In this document: piece by piece, positions 1 through 5,180 of the stretch
How positions within the stretch are numbered: position 1 is the stretch's first letter
Layout of the letters: each line of letters opens with the position of its first letter
Source: Actinomycetota bacterium
GTDB lineage: Bacteria; Actinomycetota; Thermoleophilia; Gaiellales; Gaiellaceae
Assembly: GCA_016870235.1 (NCBI GenBank)
Contig: VGCB01000174.1
Location: 1-6,263 of the forward strand
Direction: 5' to 3'
Length of the DNA stretch: 6,263 nucleotides
Position numbers and translations under genes: made by a program
Notes under the pieces: model-generated
Told to the model about the DNA's origin: nothing
The model's database searches: none
Seen by the model: the letters and a program-made list of their open reading frames with translations, nothing else

Positions 1-10
1 CGGCCGCGGC

Positions 11-550
11 GTGACCGCTCCCGGGCTCGTCCGCCGGGCGGAGTCCCTCGCCGCAGCTGCGGGATTCGCGTCGGGATGTCGGCCGGAAGACGGGCAGGTG
101 CTTCACTTCCTCGCCGCCCGCCGGGGGATCGAGCGGGCAGCCGAGATCGGCACCGGCTGCGGCATCGGCGCCTCCTGGATCGTGTCGGCGCTCCGGCCGG
201 GCGTCCCCTTCGTCACGGTCGAGATCGATCCCGGTCGCGCGGCAGTTGCGCGCAGCGTCTTCGCCGAGGACGAGAGCGTCCGCGTGCTCGAGGGCGACTG
301 GCGGGAGCTCCTGCCGCCGGAGGCGCCGTTCGACCTCCTCTTCGTCGACGTGGCCGACGCGATGGACCGTGTCGACGAAATCGTCGGCCTGCTCTCGCCG
401 GGCGCCAGCGTCGTGCTCGACGACTTCACCGCGGGCCGCGAGGGCGACGACCCGCGCCGGCACGCCTGGCTCGGGCATCCGGCCCTTGCCGCCGCCCTCC
501 TCGGCACGGGCGGGGCCGCGGAGCTTCTCGTCGCGACCCGCGTCCGCTGA
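11..550 (+). CDS. Class I SAM-dependent methyltransferase, O-methyltransferase-like
   Basis: A 179-residue Rossmann-fold methyltransferase that would transfer a methyl group from S-adenosylmethionine; the substrate cannot be told. Motif I is EIGTGCGIGASW (residues 45-56), the glycine-rich SAM loop. VTVEID (68-73) supplies the acidic residue expected to bind the SAM ribose. FDLLFVDVAD (107-116) is the motif IV strand, and a post-motif strand ends in VVLDDF (134-139). The order matches the small O-methyltransferase family (Rv1220c-like), which is usually about 200-220 residues. In metal-dependent members the last strand ends in Asp-Asn; here it is Asp-Asp, so metal use is doubtful. The GTG at 11 is the first start in the window, but the frame is open to the window edge and no ribosome site is visible, so the true start may lie upstream. 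It ends 47 nt before the proposed FtsH-like start. Likely cytoplasmic. Confidence 0.8.
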   Translation: MTAPGLVRRAESLAAAAGFASGCRPEDGQVLHFLAARRGIERAAEIGTGCGIGASWIVSALRPGVPFVTVEIDPGRAAVARSVFAEDESVRVLEGDWRELLPPEAPFDLLFVDVADAMDRVDEIVGLLSPGASVVLDDFTAGREGDDPRRHAWLGHPALAAALLGTGGAAELLVATRVR

Positions 551-585
551 CCCGTTCGCGGCTACAGACCCGCCCCCGGGCTGCC

Positions 586-600
586 GATAAGCCGTTCGTG
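586..600 (+). promoter_or_regulatory. Possible -10 element for leaderless ftsH start
   Basis: GATAAG at 586-591 lies six bases before the GTG at 598, and there is no purine-rich ribosome site between the methyltransferase stop and that GTG. This spacing is what a leaderless transcript would need, which is common in actinobacteria. No convincing -35 box is seen. This is a weak sequence match offered as a hypothesis. Confidence 0.2.
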
Positions 601-2103
601 GTCACGTACCCGAACGAGTGGAGCGACATCGGGGGCTTCCTCCTCACGTGGCTTCCGATCTGCTTCTTCGGGCTGATCGTCGTGCTCCTGTGGCGGACGA
701 TGCAGTACATGCCGCGGATCAAGCCGGCACAGGTCGAGAGGGACGTCGGCCAGTCGCCCGTCTCGTGGTCGGACGTCGCCGGGCTCGACGAGGCGAAGGA
801 GGAGCTGCAGGAGGTGGTCGAGTTCCTGCGCGAGCGCGAGCGGTTCGCCCGGCTCGGGGCTCGGGTGCCGAAGGGCATCCTCCTCTACGGCCCGCCCGGG
901 ACCGGCAAGACGCTGCTTGCGAAGGCGATCGCGACCGAGTCGGGCGCCAACTTCTACAGCTCGAGCGCCGCCGCCTTCGTCGAGATGTTCGCCGGTCTCG
1001 GCGCCGCCCGGATCCGCAAGCTCTTTCAGGAGGCGCGCGAGAACGCCCCCGCGATCGTGTTCATCGACGAGCTCGACGCCGTCGGCACCGCCCGGTTCGG
1101 CGGCGCCTTCAACCGCGAGCACGACCAGACCCTGAATCAGCTGCTCGTCGAGCTCGACGGCTTCGCGACGCGCGACGACGTCGTCGTCATGGGCGCCTCG
1201 AACCGGCTGCAGGACCTCGATCCGGCGCTCCTTCGCCCCGGCCGCTTCGACCGCCAGGTGAACGTGGCACCGCCCGACCTCGCCGGCCGCGAGGCGATCC
1301 TCAAGGTGCACACGCGCTCGAAGCCGCTGCACCCGGACGTCGACCACGCCGTGGTCGCGCGCCGGACGGCCGGGCTCACCGGCGCCGATCTCGCGAACAT
1401 CGCGAACGAGGCGGCGATCATCGCCGCGCGCAAGGGCCATCCGGCCGTCCGCATGAGCGACTTCGACGCCGCGCTCGAGCGCGTCCTCACGGGCCTGCAG
1501 AAGCGCCTGGTCGTCTCCGAGAAGGAGAAGCGGATCCTCGCCTACCACGAGGCCGGCCATGCCCTCATGGCGCACCTGATGGGCGACGTGCTGACGCTGC
1601 AGAAGGTGACGATCATCGCGCGCGGCGATGCGCTCGGGCTCGCGTACTACCTGCCGAACGAGGACCGCTACCTCCACACAAAGGAGGAGCTCGTCGACGT
1701 CATGAAGGTCGCCCTCGCGGGGCGGGCCGCCGAGGAGCTCGTCTTCGGCCGCGTCACGAACGGCGCCTCCGGCAACCTCGAGAAGGTGACGCAGATCGCA
1801 CGGGCCATGGTGTTCGAGTACGGGATGTCGGACGTCGCCCCTGCACGCACGATGCGGGCCGACAACTATGCGCTCTCCGAGGAGACGAAGCGGCTCCGCG
1901 ACGCCGAGCAGGCGCGCCTCACCGACGACGCCTACGCCGAGGCCCTGCGGCTCCTCCAGAAGCACCGGCGCCCGCTGGACACCCTGGCCGGCGTGCTGCT
2001 CGAGAAGGAGACGATCGAGCGGGAGGAGTTCCTCCGGCTCCTCACCGACGTCCGGCCGGAGTCGCGCTCCGCGGAGACGATCGGCACCGTCCGCGCGGTG
2101 TAG
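598..2103 (+). CDS. ftsH: FtsH-like membrane AAA+ zinc metalloprotease, short N-terminus
   Basis: An ATP-driven membrane protease of the FtsH/M41 family, 501 residues against about 610-650 usually. One membrane span (about 12-32) leads into the AAA+ domain: Walker A GPPGTGKT (98-105), pore loop FAG (131-133, usually FVG), Walker B IVFIDE (153-158), and a second region of homology ending in RPGRFDR with arginine fingers R213 and R216. The M41 domain has the zinc motif HEAGH (317-321) and GRAAEE (375-380). At the usual third zinc ligand (GASND in E. coli) the protein reads GASGN, giving Asn393. The usual first span and periplasmic domain are absent. The frame stays open far upstream, but that part is arginine-rich read-through of the methyltransferase gene. 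GTG 598 is the only normal start that keeps the membrane span; the ATG at 700 would lose it. No Shine-Dalgarno precedes it. It is probably a paralogue beside a standard FtsH elsewhere; that is inference. Confidence 0.88.
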   Translation: MVTYPNEWSDIGGFLLTWLPICFFGLIVVLLWRTMQYMPRIKPAQVERDVGQSPVSWSDVAGLDEAKEELQEVVEFLRERERFARLGARVPKGILLYGPPGTGKTLLAKAIATESGANFYSSSAAAFVEMFAGLGAARIRKLFQEARENAPAIVFIDELDAVGTARFGGAFNREHDQTLNQLLVELDGFATRDDVVVMGASNRLQDLDPALLRPGRFDRQVNVAPPDLAGREAILKVHTRSKPLHPDVDHAVVARRTAGLTGADLANIANEAAIIAARKGHPAVRMSDFDAALERVLTGLQKRLVVSEKEKRILAYHEAGHALMAHLMGDVLTLQKVTIIARGDALGLAYYLPNEDRYLHTKEELVDVMKVALAGRAAEELVFGRVTNGASGNLEKVTQIARAMVFEYGMSDVAPARTMRADNYALSEETKRLRDAEQARLTDDAYAEALRLLQKHRRPLDTLAGVLLEKETIEREEFLRLLTDVRPESRSAETIGTVRAV

Positions 2104-2280
2104 GGCAGCCGACGGCGCCTCCTTGCCGTCTGCGAGGTGCCGAGCAAGCGCCGCGAGCCGCGCCTCCCAGTCGGCCCCCAACCGGTCGCGCGCCTCCCGG
2201 CCCAGGCGATCGCCTACGGCCTCATCGACGGCGTGCTCCTGCCGCCCGGCCGCGCAGGCCGCGAGTAGCATCGGCGGAGC
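2104..2280. other. Gap with coding-like periodicity, no gene called
   Basis: No recognisable gene. In the ftsH reading frame the 54 codons from 2104 to 2265 have G+C of about 87%, 59% and 91% at positions 1, 2 and 3, the pattern of coding DNA here, and the frame stops at TAG 2266-2268. It encodes an Arg/Pro-rich stretch ending AYGLIDGVLLPPGRAGRE, and a GTG at 2140 could start a 42-residue peptide, but no ribosome site is evident. The codon-aligned minus frame is also open and alanine/glutamate-rich, but it runs on through the antisense of ftsH, and its CGG-heavy arginine usage fits the neighbours less well. It could be a former FtsH C-terminal extension cut off by the TAG at 2101, or the remnant of another gene. 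A weak five-base-pair hairpin lies at 2247-2261. Confidence 0.4.
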
Positions 2281-2685
2281 ATGCGCGTCCGGAGCGTCCA
2301 CCATCTCGGCTTCGCCGTCCCCGACCTCGACGCTGCGGTCGAGACGTACGAGCGTCTCTTCGACGGGCGCCTGGAGCACCGGGCGGCCGTCCCCGACCAG
2401 GGCGTCGAGGCCGGGTCGGTGCTGGTCGGCGTCTCGCGGATCGAGCTGCTCGCGCCGACGGGCCCCGACACGCCGGTCGGTAAGTTCCTCGCGAAGCATG
2501 GCCCGGGCATGCACCACATCGCCTACGAGGTCGGCGATGTCGCCGAGGCGCTGCGAGACCTCGAGGCGCAGGGCGCCCAGCTCATCGACGTAGCCCCGCG
2601 TACCGGCCTCTTCGGGCTGCAGGTCGCGTTCGTCCATCCTGACGCCGTCCACGGCGTCCTCACGGAGGTGGTTTCCGTTGGCTGA
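2281..2685 (+). CDS. mce: Methylmalonyl-CoA epimerase (VOC fold)
   Basis: A 134-residue vicinal-oxygen-chelate protein matching methylmalonyl-CoA epimerase, which interconverts the (2R) and (2S) forms of methylmalonyl-CoA in propionyl-CoA metabolism or the reverse pathway. The two beta-alpha-beta-beta-beta halves are visible: VHHLGFAVPDLD (6-17) opens the first and MHHIAYEVGD (77-86) the second. Expected metal ligands are H8, E55 (in SRIELLAP), H79 and E129 (in VLTEVV); the second position is Gln in the Propionibacterium enzyme and Glu in many others. Length is standard. The ATG at 2281 places the first His motif as in homologues; GGCGGAG just before it sits too close to be an ideal ribosome site. 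The 3' end overlaps the next gene by 8 nt, so they are probably translationally coupled. No mutase or carboxylase gene is adjacent, so pathway membership rests on family similarity. Cytoplasmic. Confidence 0.88.
   Translation: MRVRSVHHLGFAVPDLDAAVETYERLFDGRLEHRAAVPDQGVEAGSVLVGVSRIELLAPTGPDTPVGKFLAKHGPGMHHIAYEVGDVAEALRDLEAQGAQLIDVAPRTGLFGLQVAFVHPDAVHGVLTEVVSVG
2664..2671 (+). promoter_or_regulatory. Shine-Dalgarno site for the TTG start at 2678
   Basis: GGAGGTGG lies inside the end of the epimerase gene and ends six bases before TTG 2678. It is the strongest ribosome site seen in the window, and it decides the unusual TTG start of the following small gene. Confidence 0.75.
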
Positions 2686-2902
2686 GGAGTCCGTCCGCAT
2701 CGAGATCGCGTTCGCCGGCGGCCCCATCCTCGGGGCAACCGTCACCGCCGCCTCCGCCGACGCGCTCGAGCGCGCCGGCGCCGCGAGTGCGAGCGGGACG
2801 CTCCAGCTCGACTCCGACGACGGCAGGATCACGGTCGTCCTCGACCGCATCGCCTACGTGAAGCGCTTCGCACGCGAGTCGCGCGTCGGCTTCGGCCTCT
2901 AG
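2678..2902 (+). CDS. Small hypothetical protein, 74 aa
   Basis: Not recognised with confidence. It is a 74-residue soluble protein with no signal peptide or membrane segment. It begins with a beta-strand-like VRIEIAF (6-12), continues through a short alanine-rich region that could be a helix, then shows strand-like TLQLDSD and RITVVLDRIAYVKR, ending in a basic tail. The layout, with a final 'D-IAYV' strand, resembles small actinobacterial DUF3107-type proteins, but that is a loose impression. It starts at TTG behind a near-perfect GGAGGTGG site and overlaps the epimerase stop by 8 nt. Its TAG stop is 11 nt before the YchF-like gene. This tight spacing and a good ribosome site argue for a real, co-expressed gene. 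Codon use matches its neighbours. Confidence 0.72.
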   Translation: MAEESVRIEIAFAGGPILGATVTAASADALERAGAASASGTLQLDSDDGRITVVLDRIAYVKRFARESRVGFGL

Positions 2903-2913
2903 CGCGGCCGGCG

Positions 2914-3855
2914 ATGGCGCTCGAGGTCGGGATCGTCGGCCTGCCGAACAGCGGCAAGACGACGCTCTTCAACGCGCTCACGAAGGCCGGCGCCGAGATC
3001 ACCGCTTACGCGTCGGTGAGCGACAAGGCGAACGTCGGGATGGCGACGATCGCCGACGACCGCCTCGAGCAGCTGGCGGCACTCGTCTCCGCGAAGAAGA
3101 TCACGCCCGCAGCGATCCGCGTCGTCGACGTCCCGGGCACGGGGCCGCAGCTCCTCGGCAACCTCCGCCAGGTCGACGCCCTCCTCGCCGTCACCGACGG
3201 GTTCTCGGGGACGGGCAACCCCGACGACGACCTCGAGACGCTCGGGCTCGAGCTCCTCGTCGCCGACCGCGACCACGTCGAGCGGCGGCTCGAGCGGGTC
3301 GAGAAGCAGGCGAAGTCGGGCGATCCCGCCGTCCGCAAGGAGGCGGAGAGCCTCCGCGCCGTCCTCGCGCACCTCGATGCCGGCAAGACGCTCGCCGAGT
3401 GGTCGGGCGACCTCCCCGGCGAGCTCGACCCGCTGACGACGAAGCCGCTCCTCGCAATCGAGAACGGCCCAGGCGGGATCGACTGCGCGCTCGAGATGGA
3501 GCTCTCCGAGCTGCCCGACGAGGAGGCGGCCGAGTTCCGCGAGGGCCGCCGCTCGGCGCTCGAGGAGGTCGTCAACCGGCTCAAGGACGCGCTCGACCTG
3601 ATCACCTTCTTCACGGTCGGCGAGAAGGAGACCCGCGCGTGGACGCTCCGTCGCGGCCAGACCGCGCTCGACGCCGCAGCCTCGATCCACTCCGACATCG
3701 CGCGCGGGTTCATCCGCTGCGAGGTGGTCGCCGCCGCCGACTACCTCGAGCACGGGTCGCACGCCGAGCTCGTCAAGCACGGCCTGCAGCGGCTCGAAGG
3801 GAAGACGTACCTCGTCGCCGACGGCGACGTGTTGAACATCAGATTCAACGTCTGA
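2914..3855 (+). CDS. YchF/OLA1-like P-loop nucleotidase with TGS domain, shortened
   Basis: A 313-residue member of the YchF (Obg-related) family, against about 360-370 residues for typical YchF. YchF proteins are ribosome-associated, usually ATP-preferring, and linked to translation and stress. G1 is GLPNSGKT (9-16; usual form GLPNVGKS). G3 is DVPG (72-75). A helical region rich in charged residues follows (about 105-165). The C-terminal DUF933/TGS domain (about 230-313) is well conserved: FFTVGEKETRAW, IHSDIARGFIR, and the terminal DGDVLNIRFNV. Compared with E. coli YchF, about 10 residues are missing after G3 (switch II), and the NVNE base-specificity motif is replaced by NGPG at 184-187 with a further deletion of the strand after it. 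It is last in the epimerase cluster and faces the hairpin pair downstream. It is probably a divergent paralogue; nucleotide preference cannot be inferred. Confidence 0.85.
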   Translation: MALEVGIVGLPNSGKTTLFNALTKAGAEITAYASVSDKANVGMATIADDRLEQLAALVSAKKITPAAIRVVDVPGTGPQLLGNLRQVDALLAVTDGFSGTGNPDDDLETLGLELLVADRDHVERRLERVEKQAKSGDPAVRKEAESLRAVLAHLDAGKTLAEWSGDLPGELDPLTTKPLLAIENGPGGIDCALEMELSELPDEEAAEFREGRRSALEEVVNRLKDALDLITFFTVGEKETRAWTLRRGQTALDAAASIHSDIARGFIRCEVVAAADYLEHGSHAELVKHGLQRLEGKTYLVADGDVLNIRFNV

Positions 3856-3866
3856 AGCCGGCGACT

Positions 3867-3888
3867 CCGTCCGACTGAAGTCGGACGG
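3867..3888 (+). terminator. Hairpin 1: probable terminator or palindromic repeat
   Basis: A perfect 10-base-pair stem, CCGTCCGACT / AGTCGGACGG, with only GA at the centre (in practice a TGAA tetraloop on nine pairs). It lies 11 nt after the YchF-like stop. No T-run follows, as is common for hairpin terminators in GC-rich actinobacteria. Its 18-nt core (3869-3886) is the reverse complement of the core of hairpin 2. Confidence 0.6.
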
Positions 3889-3931
3889 GGAAGGTCGCGC
3901 CCCCAGTCCCCGCGTCCGACTTCAGTCGGAC
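3869..3931. repeat. Inverted pair of 18-nt palindromic units
   Basis: GTCCGACTGAAGTCGGAC (3869-3886) and GTCCGACTTCAGTCGGAC (3914-3931) are exact reverse complements, separated by 27 nt. Each can fold alone, or the two can pair with each other into one long stem. This arrangement is typical of paired REP-like elements between convergent genes; whether more copies exist in the genome cannot be seen here. Confidence 0.7.
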
Positions 3932-3934
3932 GCG
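3911..3934 (-). terminator. Hairpin 2: probable terminator or palindromic repeat
   Basis: A perfect 11-base-pair stem, CGCGTCCGACT / AGTCGGACGCG, around a central TC. It lies 13 nt beyond the stop of the minus-strand small membrane protein, as a terminator for that operon would. There is no T-run on either strand. Its core (3914-3931) matches hairpin 1 in inverted orientation. Confidence 0.6.
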
Positions 3935-3947
3935 ACATGGGGCCGCG

Positions 3948-4139
3948 TCAACGGCCGTTGCTGCCGCCGCCGTCGATCCTGCGGCCTGCTCCGTCCTGGC
4001 GCTCCTGCTCTGCGCGCTCGGCGTCCGCGCGGCGCGCCTGCCCGAGCGGCGTCCGCCGCCAGCCGCGGTAGACGATCCAGCCGGCGATCAGCGCAGCTGC
4101 CGGCAGGACGACGACGAAGATCGCGATCGCACGCCACAT
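3948..4139 (-). CDS. Small single-span membrane protein, 63 aa
   Basis: Function not recognised. The 63-residue protein has one hydrophobic segment at about residues 4-24 (starting AIAIFVVVLPAAALIAGW), followed by a basic stretch YRGWRR, and then a short hydrophilic, charged tail that could form a brief helix. The basic residues after the span suggest the tail is cytoplasmic. The ATG at 4139 is 10 nt downstream of the SPFH gene's stop, so it is almost certainly the last gene of that transcript; the ribosome site is weak. Another frame over the same bases is arginine-rich and looks like a shadow. It could be a small partner of the SPFH protein; many SPFH genes are paired with a membrane protein such as NfeD, which this is not. 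That is inference from position only. Confidence 0.68.
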   Translation of the reverse strand: MWRAIAIFVVVLPAAALIAGWIVYRGWRRTPLGQARRADAERAEQERQDGAGRRIDGGGSNGR

Positions 4140-4149
4140 GGCTACATGA

Positions 4150-5112
4150 TCACGGACCTGTCTCGACCGGTGTCGTCGTGTTCGGGATGCACACGGTCCG
4201 TGGCGGGCACACGATCACCTGGACGTTCGGGTTCATCTTCTCGATCGCCTGCTGCTGCACCAGGAGCGGCGTCAGCGACTGCTGGCGCAACCGGTTCGCC
4301 TTCGCCTCGCCGGTGGCGCGGGTCACGTTCGACTTCGCGTCGCCCTCGGCCTCGGCCACCTTCTGCTTCGCGACCGCCTCGGCGATCCGAACCTTCGCCT
4401 CCTCGCGCTTTGCCTGCTGCTCGGCCTCCACCGTCTGCTCGATCGCCTGCGAGAGCGCGTCGGTGAAGTCGACGTTCTTGAGCGACACGTTGTTGATCCG
4501 AAGCGCATCGAGCGACGCGCCCGTGACGCCCGTCACCTTCCCGACCTCGAGCTGGAGCGCCTTCTCGATCGCGGCCCGGATGCCCTCGCGGTTCGCGGCG
4601 AACTCGATCGCCTTGTACCGCGCCGTCACCTCCTTGGTGATCTGGAAGGCGGCGGGGTCGAGGATGCGCTCGACGTACTGGCCGCCGGTCTCGCGATAGA
4701 GGTCGACGGCCCCGACGCGGACGAGCGAGTAGTTGACCTGAACGGTGAGGAAGACGGGCTGGGAGTCGCGAGAGATGGCGCTGCCCGAGCCGCCGACGGT
4801 GCGGTCGTCCATCGCGTACGTGCGGATCTCGTTGCGCACGGACACCGCGGAGAGCTGCCGCCACGGCGCGGTCGTCACGAGGCCCTCGCCCGTCGTGCCG
4901 ACGATCGACCCGAACTGCTTGACGATTCCGATGTGGCCGTTCTCGACCGTGTGGAGCGACATCAGCAGCGTGATCCCGAGCCAGACGACGCCGACCAGGG
5001 CCGAGCCGCCGAGCGCCATCAGCCGGCGCTCCGCAACCGCGGCCGTGCGTCCGAAGGCGATGAGCCCGATCACCGCCACGATCGCGATTCCCGTGAGCAC
5101 GAACCAGCCCAT
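4150..5112 (-). CDS. SPFH/Band 7 (prohibitin-like) membrane protein
   Basis: A 320-residue SPFH-domain protein; such proteins form large membrane-bound rings that organise membranes and regulate proteases such as FtsH. Two hydrophobic segments lie at the N-terminus (about 3-21 and 31-53). The SPFH domain follows (about 54-230), opening TVENGHIGIVKQFG and including LTVQVNYSL and the assembly-helix region with TKEVTARY and AIEKAL. A long charged, alanine-rich coiled coil runs from about 219 to 278, then a conserved-looking tail (MNPNVQVIVCPP) that ends with two cysteines, C302 and C308. The ATG at 5112 is preceded by AAAGG nine bases upstream; the longer open frame upstream is antisense to the transporter and was rejected. 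It is followed after 10 nt by a small membrane protein. It is closer to prohibitin than to HflK/HflC by overall look; the exact subfamily is unsure. Confidence 0.87.
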   Translation of the reverse strand: MGWFVLTGIAIVAVIGLIAFGRTAAVAERRLMALGGSALVGVVWLGITLLMSLHTVENGHIGIVKQFGSIVGTTGEGLVTTAPWRQLSAVSVRNEIRTYAMDDRTVGGSGSAISRDSQPVFLTVQVNYSLVRVGAVDLYRETGGQYVERILDPAAFQITKEVTARYKAIEFAANREGIRAAIEKALQLEVGKVTGVTGASLDALRINNVSLKNVDFTDALSQAIEQTVEAEQQAKREEAKVRIAEAVAKQKVAEAEGDAKSNVTRATGEAKANRLRQQSLTPLLVQQQAIEKMNPNVQVIVCPPRTVCIPNTTTPVETGP

Positions 5113-5180
5113 CTCGCCCGACCTTTCGTCTCGCCGACAGCTCCCGCCACGAGTAAACGGGACGCGTCGGCTGGCGGGGC
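5113..5180 (-). promoter_or_regulatory. Spacer holding the SPFH ribosome site
   Basis: Sixty-eight bases lie between the transporter stop and the SPFH start. On the minus strand AAAGG ends nine bases before the SPFH ATG and supports that start. A weak hairpin with six-base-pair arms (5168-5173 with 5182-5187) overlaps the transporter stop. I see no clear promoter boxes. Confidence 0.4.

Noticed and set aside
76..597. Upstream extension of the FtsH frame to an ATG at 76
   Set aside because: The 174 extra residues are arginine/proline-rich low-complexity read-through of the methyltransferase gene in another frame, and no FtsH family member carries such a region.
562..2850. Very long minus-strand open frame of 762 codons
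   Set aside because: It is the codon-aligned antisense of ftsH and the epimerase; GC-rich genes rarely show stops there. It has no recognisable domain and no ribosome site.
2899..3780. Minus-strand 293-codon frame opposite the YchF-like gene
   Set aside because: Codon-aligned antisense; the plus frame has clear P-loop and TGS motifs and explains the bases fully.
3741..3938. Minus-strand 65-codon frame through the hairpins
   Set aside because: It reads through both hairpins and into the antisense of the YchF-like gene; it has no ribosome site or protein-like composition.
4178..4699. Plus-strand 173-codon frame starting at 4178
   Set aside because: It is antisense to the SPFH gene; its serine/phenylalanine/cysteine-rich composition is what the reverse complement of the coiled coil gives.
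5113..5180. GTTTAC-type sequence (around 5152-5158, minus strand) as an SPFH promoter
   Set aside because: A short AT-richer patch exists, but no paired -35/-10 boxes with sensible spacing can be defined.
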